A DNA stretch of 64,000 nt from Zhengitettix transpicula (Eukaryota; Arthropoda; Insecta; Orthoptera; Tetrigidae). The DNA lies in contig CM073590.1 of assembly GCA_037074705.1 (NCBI GenBank), forward strand, positions 238,626,101-238,690,100, written 5' to 3'. The notes under the pieces were generated by a model. The model did no database searches and was not told where the DNA came from. It saw nothing but the letters and a program-made list of their open reading frames with translations. The translations under genes and the position numbers were made by a program. Of this stretch, positions 11,777 through 23,121 are shown in pieces (position 1 is the stretch's first letter; each line of letters begins with the position of its first letter).

Positions 11777-12639
11777 GGTGAAAGGTGAAAGACGGCACGC
11801 CAATATTCGGGATACTCCTCGAAGCACTAAACTAACTACCGACAATGTACATAGTTAACGACATGGTTGAGAGGGATGGCGATTATGTGGGAAAATGAAA
11901 TTTTGGTCCGTAAGGGACTCTGTAAGAATAGGAAAGCTGTAGGATGAAAATGTAATTTTCTAGTAAATGTTGTGCATTACGTTTGTAGTGACCTCCTTGG
12001 TCAGTTCTTCCTCCTAGCTGCCATTGTTCCTGGGAAGAGATAGGAACAAACTTTGCACTTGTTTATCTCGATTTTACGTGCAAAAATAATTCGATGACAC
12101 ATTTCCTGTGAAGAAAAAGCCTTCCGGAGATTTTTCCTCTGTTTCCTTATGCTTCTTCCTGGCACCTTCCAGCCGCCGTTTCCTTTTTACTCACGTGGTC
12201 TTAGACTATTAAAGTTGTTTAGACCAACCGTGCGGGGGTTTCCTCACAGCTGATGATAGTCGTGAACACTGCTGCTGTTTACATGTCGGATGGACTTTGG
12301 TTACGTTATTACGATGGGTGACCATTTTGCGTCTGCTTTTAAGACCAGTTTGAGGAATTTTCTCGTCAACATTGCCAAATAGAGGGAGGGACTAGGTCGC
12401 ACCACAGGAGTGTTCGGCCTTAATCTCCTTGAGTGGTTTCTGTATTTGTGACGATATTATTATTTGAAACATGTTGTGTATGGAGGGATTGTTTTAAATT
12501 TGAACCAGTCTTTGAAGAACAATTTATTTTTCAACTCCTGCATGCAGTTTCATTTTCCGTCGCTTATCACAGATTTAAGTACCACCAGGACAATGATTCA
12601 GTAGTGTTGGAATACTCCTGGGTAGACAGTTGGGGGGCC
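11777..12639. other. Intergenic, nothing assigned
   Basis: Mixed-composition sequence without recognised coding or repeat structure. Confidence 0.4.
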
Positions 12640-13210
12640 AAGTAGCTAAACCCAAGAAAAGGCCTCCTCGAGCAAAAGGTTGGGGTATTTTATTCTATTT
12701 TTTCCTACTTGTATATTTTGTGGCGCCAGTAGTGAAAAACCCAAGTTTTTCCAGTTCGAAAGGCCTCGGGAGGGAAAGTATAATTTTATCCAGCGATACT
12801 CCATCGAATGACGATAAAAAACAATACGAAATACTTTACGATCCTTGCGGCAAATGTAAGTTAATTTTCGCCGCCATGTTTAGTGACTCCAAGATGGCGA
12901 CTATTTGTTTACATTGTGAATCTAGCTAAGAATTTAAACTTTCGTAATGTCTGAAGACTGAGGGACAATTATATCCTGCAGTACTCAAGGAGTATATTTA
13001 AGAAGAAATTCTGAGGTATGTTTGTTGGTACTCATGCAATAAAATTCAATGTATTGTTAAATTAATGCACTATCGGTCTAAAGTGTGTACGGTACTCGGA
13101 ACAGTTAGATTTAGGTTAAGTCACTTCTTGCCCAAAGATTAATATAGAATTAAATAATTTTCGGGTATATATAAATAAGTAGACGTGGCAACGCCGCGGC
13201 ACACAGCTAG
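12640..13210 (+). mobile_element. Helitron-like non-autonomous element (3' end at CTAG)
   Basis: The right end reads GGCAACGCCGCGGCACACAG then CTAG at 13207-13210, the hairpin-plus-CTRR end seen on many insect Helitrons. The body from about 12780 matches 48160-48360 closely (shared ATACTCCATCGAATG, CTTGCGG, TATATCCTG and AGTATATTTAAG blocks). The 5' end is not defined and no Rep/helicase sequence is present. Confidence 0.5.
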
Positions 13211-13846
13211 TCTTAGATAAATATACTATGTAGACACTTTTTACATCATACTTGGATCTTTTTTTTTAGTAAGACATCATTTGAATTATGCTCAATGTTA
13301 TTTATATTAAAATTTAAGTTGAAATGTTTAATTCACAACGCCGAAAAAATCACGTCTATATTTATATTAAAATTGTATTTACATTAAATTTTATTTATAT
13401 CTAACATTAAGCAATATTCAGATGAAGTCTCACTATAATAGCTCGAAGTAAAGGTGACAAAGTCAGTAAGTAAATACTTAGCATATATATCTAAGATTAT
13501 AGTCTGCGCCACGAATATGTAATACCAAGGTCACGGACTCTTCCGGCTACGTTGCCGATGCCAAGGTTGTGACTAGTAGCATACACGCGCGGCGATTGTT
13601 CGTTGTTAACGGGTTGTAAGGGAGTACGCGATCTGGCAACACCGATGGACGAGGAGGGGTGAAGAGTGGGGTGGTCAGCTACTTGATCTTGATATTACAT
13701 TTTCGTGAAGGTAGTTCTTCAAGTGGACGATGGCTCCATTCCTCACCGCCACAATACGACCACAACCAGCCAGGATGATGGGCGTATTTTTGGCAATTAA
13801 ATGTATTATTTTATAACCAGACAATGCATTGGAAAGATAATTACCA
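13211..13846. other. AT-rich intergenic sequence
   Basis: The short motif TTTATATTAAAATT and variants recur between 13300 and 13405. The rest, including a more GC-rich stretch 13500-13760, shows no motif I recognise. Confidence 0.4.
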
Positions 13847-14385
13847 TTTTTTTAGAGGGACAAGTGAGGGTAATCCAAGTGGTGGCCGCTGCCCTTTAAT
13901 AGCATATGACGGAATTTGAAAGGAAGGTAGCCAAGGGATCCCTGGGATGTAGTTATAAGGATCATAGACGGCATTCGTCCTAAAAGTGATGCAGGACAAA
14001 CCCTAGAAAACCTGCATCAGGTAGGTCGGGCATTGGGTACTTGTCCCACGCCCTTCCGATAGCGGGAGAGGAGTTTGCTGTGGGGACGCAGCATTCCCTT
14101 CTCCGTGCCTCGACCAGTTTAGGAGGCAGCTGACCGACTATTCCAATGGGAATAGCGGACAACCCTTACCGTATGCCCAAGGTCTGAGACCCCGGAACAT
14201 ACACCTCTCAGAACAGGCCGAGGTGCCTCGGCTTGTGGGAACCTTAGTTCAAAAACAGAGAGGAAAAGGCATCCCCAAAGGTAGCCCCTTCGTATCTCTC
14301 CTACAAGGTTCTGCCTGCGAGAGAAAATCCCTCGCAGGTTACCTGCGAGAGAATCCTCGCAGGCTTCTTCAGGCTTCTCTCTGTG
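13847..14385 (-). repeat. Family A repeat, variant subfamily
   Basis: The tail T-run is followed by AGAGGGACAAG instead of GGTAACAGG. The block GTGGTGGCCGCTGCCCTTTA is shared with the two copies at 24991 and 25637, so these three form a subfamily. The sense 5' end carries alternating CTCGCAGG motifs. Confidence 0.8.
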
Positions 14386-15084
14386 TTTGTATCCGTGTTG
14401 CGATCTAAAAAGTTTTCCTCCAGTCTCGGCCGCGAGTCGTACATTAATTCCGACGCCGCCGCCTATCACGGATTTGCATTCTTTAACGAGCATATAAAAT
14501 CTCTCAAGCCCCTCGTCCTCCTGCAGCTGTTATAAATATTCATCGCGAAAGCGAGACGGATTCTGGCTTAGAGGAGAAGAACAATGCGCCATTCGCCGAA
14601 TAAATTCACTTTGTGAAGTCCTGCGTCAGGGGAACCGTAACCCAAGACCGTCGCTGGCTGCTTCCTCGGGCCTCGGAGGTCAACTTAAATGTTTCAGTAC
14701 GACTTTGTCACAGGTTAATGTCCCTGTGGGGGGGCAGACCTTCTGGTCGTCTTAACCTCAGTGCTTCACATCCACCAGACTTTCACATAAATTTTAAACG
14801 AGAATATCCTAAAGAAACGCGAGAATTTAATAATAATGATATACGCAGCCTCGGTAAAATTAAAACATTTAACTGTTCTGAGACTGAATGTTGTAATTTC
14901 TTTCTGGGCTTAATTTATTGTAAATTTAACTCTTTAACTCCTCGGCGTTACAGTCCATCAAAAAAGACGTGAGTGGGTTAAACCATGGGTTATGAGGTGT
15001 GAGGATCTGGGTTTACACCAACATTTATTAAAGGAGCTCAGAGTTGAAGATAAGCCATGCTATCAACGATCATAGCCCAATATT
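14386..15084. other. Intergenic, nothing assigned
   Basis: A weakly GC-richer sequence with a 119-codon open frame (14613-14972) that shows no motif and no splice context. I do not call it a gene. Confidence 0.4.
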
Positions 15085-15480
15085 GTAATTTGCCGGTCCT
15101 CTGCTCGCTTCCTCCATCTTCTAACACCCATCTTTCCTAAGTCGTCCTCCACATCGTCTTCGTGGTTTCCCTTTGCCCCTTCTGCCACCTGGATTTCCTT
15201 TTTTTTAGATCTTTTTGACAACCCTGTCTTCTGACATTCTCTCTACATGGCCCCAACCATCTCAGTCTGTTCCCCTCTTTATTTCCAATAAAATGTCTGC
15301 ATAGCCATACTCTTCCTCCAGTTCCGTATTTCTTCGTATTCTCCATATCCCTGCTTCGTTTAGCGCTTCTTAATATCTTCCGTTTCCAACTTCTCAAACA
15401 CTCTTCTTCTGCCGCGGCCATTGTCCATGTTTTCTGAGCCACCGGTCTTCATCATTGTTCTATAAACAGCCACTTTCAGT
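15085..15480 (-). pseudogene. LINE 3'-end remnant
   Basis: The minus strand encodes RLRWLGPCRENVRRQG and, after a frameshift, MGVRRWRKRAEDRQ. That is the usual tail of non-LTR retrotransposon ORF2 proteins (RLRWxGHVxRM ... RWxxxAxDR). Frameshifts and stops show it is dead; no RT catalytic motif is present. Confidence 0.7.
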
Positions 15481-15857
15481 TTCCTGTTCAAGACTACGTG
15501 ACACTTGAGAGTCTTGATTATGAATATTTAATTAGGTCGCTGTGCGCCACAGCTGCCGATGGTTTTGGCAAGAAAAGGCTTGATGAATGCACAATGAAAG
15601 GTAAAATGGCTTTTGTACTCCCCAAAGGTTGATCAAAGGGCGGCCTAGAGGCTGAAATATTACCCTAGTCACTTAAAACGTCAGCCAAGTGGCAAGTGTA
15701 AATATAATAAGGTTGAACCAACGAAAGATGTTCAGACGACCAGATTAGCTAAAATATTCAATTGGTATCAAAATTCCAGATATTGTGAAATGCAAATATT
15801 ATGCCAGATTGATGAGTGAAATGTTACATATTAGATATAATATTACGGCTATTAATA

Positions 15858-17028
15858 GGAGGCATATAAAGAAATAAATAAACGTGCCAAATCGGTTTGT
15901 CTAGAAATAAACTTAAAAAAAAACAAGATTCAGTCGCGCAGGCAATTTTGGGTAAAAAGTATGGATGGACATAGATGGAGATGATGCCTTCACATCTCTC
16001 TGGTTTTTGAACTAAGGTTCCCACATGCCGAGGCACCTCGGCCTGTTTAGAGAGGTGTATGTTCTGGGGTCACAGACCTTGGGCATACGGTAAGAGTTGT
16101 CCGCTATTCCCATTGGAATAGTCGGCCAGCTGCCGCCGAAACTGGTCAAGGCACGGAGATGGGAATGCTGCGTCCCCACAGTAAACTCCTCTCCCGCCAT
16201 CGGAAGGGCGTGGGACAAGTACCCAATGCCCGACCTACCTAATGCAGGTTTTTTAGGGTTTGTCCTGCATCACTTTTAGGCGAATTGCCGGGTAGGATCC
16301 TTAAACCATAGCCCGGGGGCCCTAGTTAACCCTTGGCTGCCTTCCTCTACCCTTCCGCATCCCCCCTTTAATATCCCTTCCTATGCTATTAAAGGGGAGT
16401 TGCCACCATGTGGATTACCCTCATGTAGTCTGTTACCCTAAAAAAAAAGAGATAGAAATAAGGGATGACTTTATATATCTGGGATCCAAATTCCACAAAG
16501 ACTGAGATGAACGGCATGAAATCAGGAGAAGAATGAACTTGGCAAATGAACCTCACTGCTACCAGCTTTCAAACTAAGAACAACAAAAATGAGGATATAT
16601 AATGACGCCAGTACTATATATATTATGGAAGTCAGAACTGGACACTAAACAAGAAAGAGGAGATAGCGATTAACATCTTTTAAATAAAGATCCTAAGAAG
16701 AATCTGGGGGCCGAAAAAATGAAAATTGCGTATGGAGACACAAGGATATAATAAGGAAATATATGACCTATAATAAAGAACCAAGCATCGCAACAGCTAT
16801 TAGATTAAAGAGAATGTAATGGACAGGACACGTGCAACGCATGGGGGAGGAAAGGATGCATTATACAATGATATGGGAGGTAAAAGAAAGTAAGAGATGG
16901 ACAGACGAAGTAAGAGAAGAACATAAAAAGGATGATGGATTTGAGGAACTGCAGGAGAATAGCTTCAGACAGATAAGTTCGGAGGAAGCTACTACTGGAG
17001 GTCGTGGAACCATAGAAGAAGAAAAATA
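15858..17028 (+). mobile_element. LINE remnant interrupted by a family A insertion
   Basis: The blocks 15858-15982 and 16449-17028 match consecutive parts of the LINE at 53535-54210 and are split by a family A repeat. The right block encodes, with frameshifts, WTGHVQRMGEERMHYTMIW and RWTDEVREEHKKDDGFEELQ, the C-terminal tail of a LINE ORF2. It ends in GAAGAAGAAAAA. No RT core is retained. Confidence 0.8.
15983..16448 (+). repeat. Family A repeat inserted in a LINE
   Basis: The insert runs from TGCCTTCACATCTCTCTGG to an A-run ending at 16448. The LINE reads GGAGATGA before it and GAGATAGA after it, so a short imperfect target duplication (GAGAT) is likely. The uninterrupted LINE copy near 53600 supplies the empty site and fixes the limits of this 5'-truncated copy at about 466 bp. 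Confidence 0.85.
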
Positions 17029-17284
17029 ATGTTTAAATGACACATAAAATTTATTACTATTTATTTTTGTGATCTATCTGTTGTGTTATATGAAATTTGT
17101 ATTTCCATTGTTTTTTGCCAATTTGAATAATACTCGTAAGAGCTCTGCTAATATAACAGTCACGCAGGCCGCAAACCGCAGACGTTAGAAATTTTGTCAA
17201 CGTAAATTATTTTTATAACAAATTGTAAGTAGGACTAAAAGTTTTATTTATACATAATTGTATTTTTAAATTATCATGTATCTA

Positions 17285-17480
17285 AGACTTATTGTTTATG
17301 AATTTATTTGTTTAGACAGCATGATGAGGTCCCAATTAGAAACGAAACGACGTATTTCATATTTCTTTTATTTTAAATTGAATAATTTTTTTTCCAACTA
17401 ATAGGCTTCTATTTTTCTTATTTAATTTATTTATAAAGTCAGATTGTTATAATTGCTAAATTGCAGGCTTCTGAAATAAG
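17285..17480 (+). repeat. Interspersed repeat with hammerhead-like motif
   Basis: This matches 22735-22930 in reverse orientation (shared TTAAATTGAATA and AAGTCAGATTGTTATAATT blocks). It carries AUGAUGA at 17321-17327 and GAAACGAC at 17344-17351, a decayed hammerhead-like core. Confidence 0.6.
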
Positions 17481-17568
17481 TGGTGCAGGAGTTGACCTTC
17501 ACGAGTTGACCTTCCGAGTTGAACTTATACCTATTTTTTACCTACCGTCCGCTCATTGTAATTTTATA

Positions 17569-18760
17569 CGAGGGTGAATCAAATATAAACGAGACTTTTG
17601 GACCTGCGCGCGCAATAGTGATGGAAGAACGTTCCGCTGTTATTGGCTGTTAGGTTGGTTTGTCAGGAGTGGGGGAAGCACGTGACTCATCATCACAGAC
17701 TCGCTCAGTGTCCATCGTTACGATGTCCGAGCAGGAGGTACCTCCCTCTATTGCGCAACGTATTGTTATCAAGTTTTTAGCTGCAGAAGGTGTAAAACCG
17801 GCCGAAATCTTGAGAAGATTGACTGCACAGTTCGGGGAAGAGACGCTGTCGCGAGCTAGAGGGTTTGCTTGGCATAAACAGTTCGTGGAGGGCCGTGAAC
17901 GTGACCGCAGACCCCGCACCAGCATTACAGCGGGCAACATCGACAGTGTTCGTCAACTTGTTGAAGGTGATAGGCGTCTAACAACTTCGGATATTGCAAT
18001 TGAGGTTGGAATAAGTTATGGGAGCACTTACTCTATACTCTCAGAGGAGCTATGGTGGGTATCGCAAGGTCCTTCTCACAGTTGACCAGAAACTGAATCG
18101 TTTTCAAGTGTGTGAGCGTCTTCTTGCACGATTTCGGGAAGAAGGAGACCCATTTCTTTCTCACATTGTCACCTGTGATGAAACGTGGGTGCATCACTAC
18201 ACCCCTGAGTCGAAACAAGCGAGTATGGAGTGGAGGAAGAAAGGAGAAAAGCCAAGTCATGATTATCGGCTGGCAAGGTTTTGACCAGCGTGGCCTGCAG
18301 CACCTTGATTTTTTGCATGAGCGCAGAACAATTACTGCCAAATTTTGACTGAGGTCAGACTTGCACATCGCCGCAAAAGACGAGACCTTCCGATGAGAAA
18401 AGTGATTCTCCTCCATGACAATGCTCGCCCCCATACAGCAGCCCTGACACTGGAACACCCTCCATACAGTCCAGACCTGTCTCCCTGCGACTTCCATGTC
18501 TTTGGTCCTCTCAAGGAAGCTTTGGGAGGGCAAAAATTCCACAGCAGCGATAATGAGGTTGAAGCATATGTGCGCAATTGGCTACAAACACGACCTGACT
18601 CTTTTTACGTGGAAGGAATTAAAAAATTACCTATACGCTGGGAAAAATTTGTTTATAAATCAGGAGATTATGTAGAAAAATAAACTATGATTGTTTGTGC
18701 GTTTAAAATCAAAATAAGTATTTAAAAAAATAAGTCTTGTTTATATTTGATTCACCCTCG
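17569..18760 (+). mobile_element. Mariner element with intact ends, dead transposase
   Basis: Inverted repeats of about 26 bp (CGAGGGTGAATCAAATATAA...) match with one mismatch, and TA dinucleotides at 17567-17568 and 18761-18762 are the target duplication. The length of 1192 bp is close to a full mariner. The ends are well preserved, so it is one of the younger insertions. Confidence 0.93.
17720..18683 (+). pseudogene. Mariner transposase, frameshifted
   Basis: The product begins MSEQEVPPSIAQRIVIKFLA with the N-terminal helix-turn-helix region, then moves through three frames (17720-18085, about 18055-18284, 18345-18683). Catalytic landmarks are VTCDETWVHHYTPE, LHDNARPHTA and YSPDLSPCDFHVFG. 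The spacing between the second and third Asp is about 23 residues instead of 34 because roughly 11 codons are missing before LEHPPYSPD. The frameshifts plus this deletion make an active enzyme impossible. Confidence 0.9.
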
Positions 18761-18762
18761 TA

Positions 18763-19234
18763 TATTATAATATCACGTTTTACAGATACTTTCAATTATA
18801 ATAATTTATACGAGCGAAAATGATTTTTATAATATATCAAAAGTAAATTACTGAAACAATACTAAACTTGATCTGATCAGCATAAGAGAAGTTCTCTGTT
18901 TATACGAGAAGACAACACTGAAGACCGCGGACTTTAGAAGGAGAAAAATCCGCTCGTGTGTGACTAGCCATTGGCGTGAGGAGTGTGGAAGACGTGTCCG
19001 AAAACAAATTTCTGTTGACACCAGAGCAATTGTATTGGTTCCCAGTTTGGATGAGGCCAACGGATGGGATATTTCGAGGATGAGATTGCAAGTATCATTA
19101 TACTGTGGGAGCAAAGAGTTTCCTTGCTCCACGCTTCATTGATTTATTCTTTGGCGTAAGTGACATCGCTGGCGCCAAGGCATTGTTTGAGCCAGTTCAT
19201 TATGTACGCGATACATCGAATGCTAATCCCTCTC
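18763..19234. other. Intergenic, nothing assigned
   Basis: Open frames of 60-94 codons overlap on both strands around 18848-19142, but none has a recognisable motif. Confidence 0.4.
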
Positions 19235-19500
19235 TCTGTATTTATAACAAACTTGCTCGGCGTTGCTCGGGTATTTATTTATATCAGTCCCGAAAAGTAA
19301 TTCATTGGACGGTGGTCAACACGTGATTTACACTGGCTTTCACCATTAAACCCTTGATGGTCACACACCGACTTATGCCGTTTGGCGGATTAGATTCAAA
19401 TTAACCAGGATGGTGACTGATGGTAGCTTAACCGAGTCAAGAATTCTCCTCGTACATTAAATAAGCCTGTACTTAAAGAGAGTCTAAAAATCTCCGTGCA
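19235..19500 (-). mobile_element. Helitron-like end, minus strand (fragment)
   Basis: The segment starts GCTCGGCGTTGCTCGGGTAT on the plus strand. Its complement gives the ACCCGAGCAACGCCGAGC end motif. The following sequence aligns with 34996-35290 (shared GGTATTTATTTA, AACC(A)AGATGG and CTCCT blocks). The terminal CTAG is not preserved. Confidence 0.35.
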
Positions 19501-20459
19501 ATTAGACAGCCATAAATATCCCCGATATTTGAAGAGAGTTAAAAATTTTCCCAGTAGCATAAAGGAGTGATATATATTGTAATGCCAATTAATTAGGACA
19601 TTTATTGTTTCAACATAAAAATCTAAATTGTTTGAGAAACCCATTATAGCGGCAGGAGCTTTTGGTACAACAATAGAAAATCCGGCTCTGTTCCTTTGTC
19701 GGAAGGTCTGAAAAACGGCGTGTTCCGCACTAAATTGTGAGACGAGAGTTCAGTTCGCAGGAAGATATGGTGAGATACAGTTCGCATTAAGATATTGAGA
19801 GGGTGAGTCCGCGGAAAAACATTGAAGAGTAGATTTCATCGTCGAGGTGTAACAGTTATTGGAAGGGGAATTCAACAGGGTTGGCATTTAGCAAGACAAA
19901 TTAAAACATTCACAAATGAATAACGTCAAAACCTGCTAAGTAAAAGCACTTTTTGTGTCCATAGTCGGCCAGAAACAATAAAATCTCAGTTTGAGGTCAA
20001 TGCAGTAAAGACTGGTAAATCTGCAAGCCACGGCGTTCAACCAAGGCAACCAGAAGTCACCTACGGTGAGCGGTCAACCGATAGACGACGAAAGGAGGAT
20101 CATCCGAGTTCCCAACATCATATAAAATTTAGGTGTAGAATCTGTGAGTTTAGAATCAGTGTAAAACCCCGCAATAGTGTTTTCGAAAATTAAAGGTATG
20201 CTGGAATGCTGGACAGACGTGAGTAACAATTTACAAAACAATTAATTATGTAAACGTAATTGAAAGATAGACGTCAGATTTCGTTCTCCTTTTTAAAATT
20301 GTTAATCAGAGTCAAATTTTACTTTTAATTTCGTTCTCATTTATGTACCTAACCTCCTTTCGTTCTAATCGTTTTTCGACTTCATTTAGATTTAAGGGCG
20401 CCAGGTAATTTTTTGAGTGAAATTACCAAAACAATTTTTGATATAATTCATTTATTTCT
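19501..20459. other. Intergenic, nothing assigned
   Basis: I see no coding or repeat structure that I can name. Confidence 0.4.
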
Positions 20460-21640
20460 CGAGCATTGAGAATATCTGCAGGGCGTGGTTGTTTATTACA
20501 ATTTTTGTGTTAAACCCCTGGGACGTCCGTCCCTCGTCGTGCCCTAAGCGGAACTGAAGCCTTGCCTCGCCACGTCTCGGCGCGCGCTTTAAACCAACAA
20601 TACTGCGGCGCGGCAAAGGGACGCCGACAAAGGCTATAAACTGACAATGTAACATAATCATGTTACTGTTTATATAAACCATTCATCCGACTGCGGTGAA
20701 ACTTTTGGGAGTTGTCCGCGTAGCTTTCTGTCGGCTTTTCGAAGCCTTAGAAAAATCCCAAAGTGTAAACGGGAGTGAAATTTAGAATCATGCTAAAACG
20801 GCCATTTTTAGCGTCGAAGAATTAATTTTCGTGGGTAGTTGAGATTTACAGCTTCTCTTCATGTGTTTGTAGTGTATAATTTCAACCCCTTACGGCATGG
20901 AGAAGGCAGCACAACTAAGGGAGGGGGTGGAGCGGCGTTAAATACATAACGCAAACAACCGAGATTAGTGTCATATCCAGAGTTATAGAAGTCAATGAGT
21001 TTAACTCTAATGGGCTATGTCAGTTAAGCTGTATTTCAGCGTCTATGTCGGGGAGTTGTGGGGGGAAAAGATGTGGGTGATATAAAAGTAATGAGTAAAC
21101 ATCTGAGACTGGTGTTGAATCTAGGGTTATGGAATCACTGACATTAATTCTGACATTTACCGTTTACTGGTTAAGATGAAGTTCAACCCCAGGAGTGGGG
21201 GTGATTGCCCGTGTACAATCGTAAACGCGTAGAGAAATTTTTCTACTAAACATACACATGTTCCATACGATCCAGGAACAAACACCAATGGATTAAGACG
21301 TACGTCCTAAGGGTGAGACTGTTATTTTAAAAACATTCGTAAACGGAAATTATTAACGTCGAATAAAACGTTTTCGGGATCGCTGAATATGATAGTGTCG
21401 TTCTAGATTAATTAAGTGTCCAATTTCAACTCCAAAAGCCAAGGGAGTGAAGGACCCTTACCGTACGGGAGGTGGTGGTGGTGTAAGGATTTCACATAAA
21501 ATAATAATGTAAAAATAGATCGAGATTGGTGTCGAATCCGGGGTTATAGGAGTCGCTGAGTTTAATTCTTGCATAAACAATAGTGTTTCCTCGTCAACGT
21601 CGATGACGAAAACTTTAGCCGGAGTAGTTTTGACCTCGTA
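20460..21640. repeat. Degenerate repeat region (CCGAGATTGGTGTC motif)
   Basis: A block reading approximately CCGAGATTGGTGTCGAATC, GGGTTAT, AGTC(G/A)CTGA, TTAATTCT occurs near 20955, 21095 and 21515. Each has a similar AC- and G-rich surrounding, suggesting an old tandem array with units of roughly 140-420 bp. The same motif forms the stem of the palindrome at 27405-27690. The left part (20510-20640) is CpG-rich. Confidence 0.5.
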
Positions 21641-21939
21641 AGTCTGACTGTCAGTCATCACATCATCCTCCCTTTTTTTTTAAAGTTGGAAGTTAGCTGC
21701 CGAGGGGTTAGGTCGGGGAGGGGAACGTAAATCGGTCAATGTTCCAAAACACAGGCGCTATTGTTGCTGGTTCAGTTAAATGTTTACCAAGAGGTTAGTG
21801 GCGAATCAGTTCCTTAATACATAAACTCCCGGGCCACGGGAGGCACTCAGCTGGTTTACAGGTAATAAATTAAAGGGTTAGGTAGTTTTTATTATACGTA
21901 CGGAATATAACATAAACAGATATGAAATATCCCTTTTTT

Positions 21940-22170
21940 CCTGTTGGACCTCGCTCGCCCCAACCCTCAGAGTCGCTGCTAATTGTTTCTCCGCCTCTGC
22001 AAACCACAGACCCCGGGGTTACGCGTATGCGCAACGCCACGCGGCTTATCTGCGGTGTCACTTGTCTGATGCCGACCGTCCGCCACCGATAGCGCCCTCG
22101 GCACCGCCGGCACACTTCAATATCCGACGGAACCGACGCCGCACCAGCCGACCTCTGCTTTCTTAAACTG
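21940..22170. other. CpG-rich patch without assigned function
   Basis: About 230 bp rich in CG dinucleotides within AT-rich surroundings. The overlapping minus-strand open frame (RCRGRYRWRTVGIRQVTPQI) has no known motif. It could be a promoter-type region, an unmethylated island or old GC-rich repeat sequence. Confidence 0.3.
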
Positions 22171-22239
22171 CTCGGGTATCGTTAAAAACAATTTTTTTTT
22201 AATGTTAGTATCGCATTTTCCAGGATCTTATTATTAAAT

Positions 22240-22385
22240 TAGATTGTAATGAATGGATGAAATAGACAAATGACAGGACAACATGAAGGGATGATGTAAA
22301 TACTACTCTACGTTTATGGAAACTTTGTTGCCCTTCGTCAGGTGATGAAAAATATAGGAGCGACACAACCGCACGATACTGTCGC
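22240..22385 (-). repeat. Hammerhead-like repeat (second family), single arm
   Basis: One arm of the family also at 4245-4460 and 37645-37960. The minus strand carries intact CUGACGA (22335-22341), but the second half of the core reads UAAACGUA (22309-22316), so the GAAA box is lost. Confidence 0.55.
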
Positions 22386-22734
22386 ACAATTCAAGTCGCC
22401 AAATTCCAAAGAGAAGAGAAGAGAAACGCAACGACATCAGCCAAAGTCGCTGAGGGCCGTAGAGGCTCGTCTTCTCGTATCAATAGTGATCTTCTCTTAT
22501 GCTGCTTAAGTCAAGTTCCATATTGTATCATACATTTAATTTAGAATTATTATAAAAATTGTTTTGTCCCACCTAAATTATAATAATTTGAATTATCTGT
22601 AAAATGTGATATTTTAATAACGCAAATATTTTTTATCACGATAACTTCAGCTCGTTCAGCTCATCAACTCCTTCCCGTATCACTTATTTCACCAGCCTCC
22701 ACCTTTTTCATTTCCTTTCGGTAACTAGACGTTA

Positions 22735-22930
22735 GGTTCTCAATTTTTGGAAATTATAACAATCTGACTTCATATTTAAATTAAATAATAGATAGTTAGC
22801 AGCCAGAAAAATTTTAACTATTCAATTTAAAACATGATAAATACCAAAACACGACGTTTCGTCCCTGATTTGCACCTCTTCATTCTTTTTATATAAACAA
22901 ATCGTTTGAGAAACAGTCTTACATACATGA
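22735..22930 (-). repeat. Interspersed repeat with hammerhead-like motif
   Basis: Inverted relative of 17285-17480. The minus strand reads AUGAAGA-G-stem-GGGAC-GAAACGUC across 22853-22883; the second half of the core is perfect, but C3 of CUGA is changed to A. Confidence 0.6.
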
Positions 22931-22962
22931 TAATTTTTTTAAAAAAATTAAAAAAACATCTA

Positions 22963-23117
22963 CCACTGTAAACAAAAAGTAAGGTGAATTTATTTATAAA
23001 ATATAAATTCTTTATTTATTCTTCGAAATCAATTTCATTCCCTTCAAAGTAATCCCCGTCCGATGAAACGCACTTTTTCCAACGCTTTTTCCAGTCATCG
23101 AAACAGTCTTTTTCCGG
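22963..23117 (-). mobile_element. Mariner 3'-end fragment, minus strand
   Basis: The segment begins at the terminal repeat (CCACTGTAAACAAAAAGTAA) after a TA. On the minus strand it encodes KRWKKCV and GDYFEGNEIDFEE followed by a stop, the C terminus of the transposase also found at 24040-24167. It stops where the next mariner begins, at a TATA that corresponds to GCTATACTGG in an intact copy. The rest of this copy is missing. Confidence 0.85.
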
Positions 23118-23121
23118 TATA

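Noticed and set aside
14119..14493. 124-codon minus-strand frame (and similar frames at 48835, 54917, 57498 and others)
   Set aside because: These recur in every family A copy and on both strands; they are by-products of a GC-rich repeat, with truncations and shifts at random positions.
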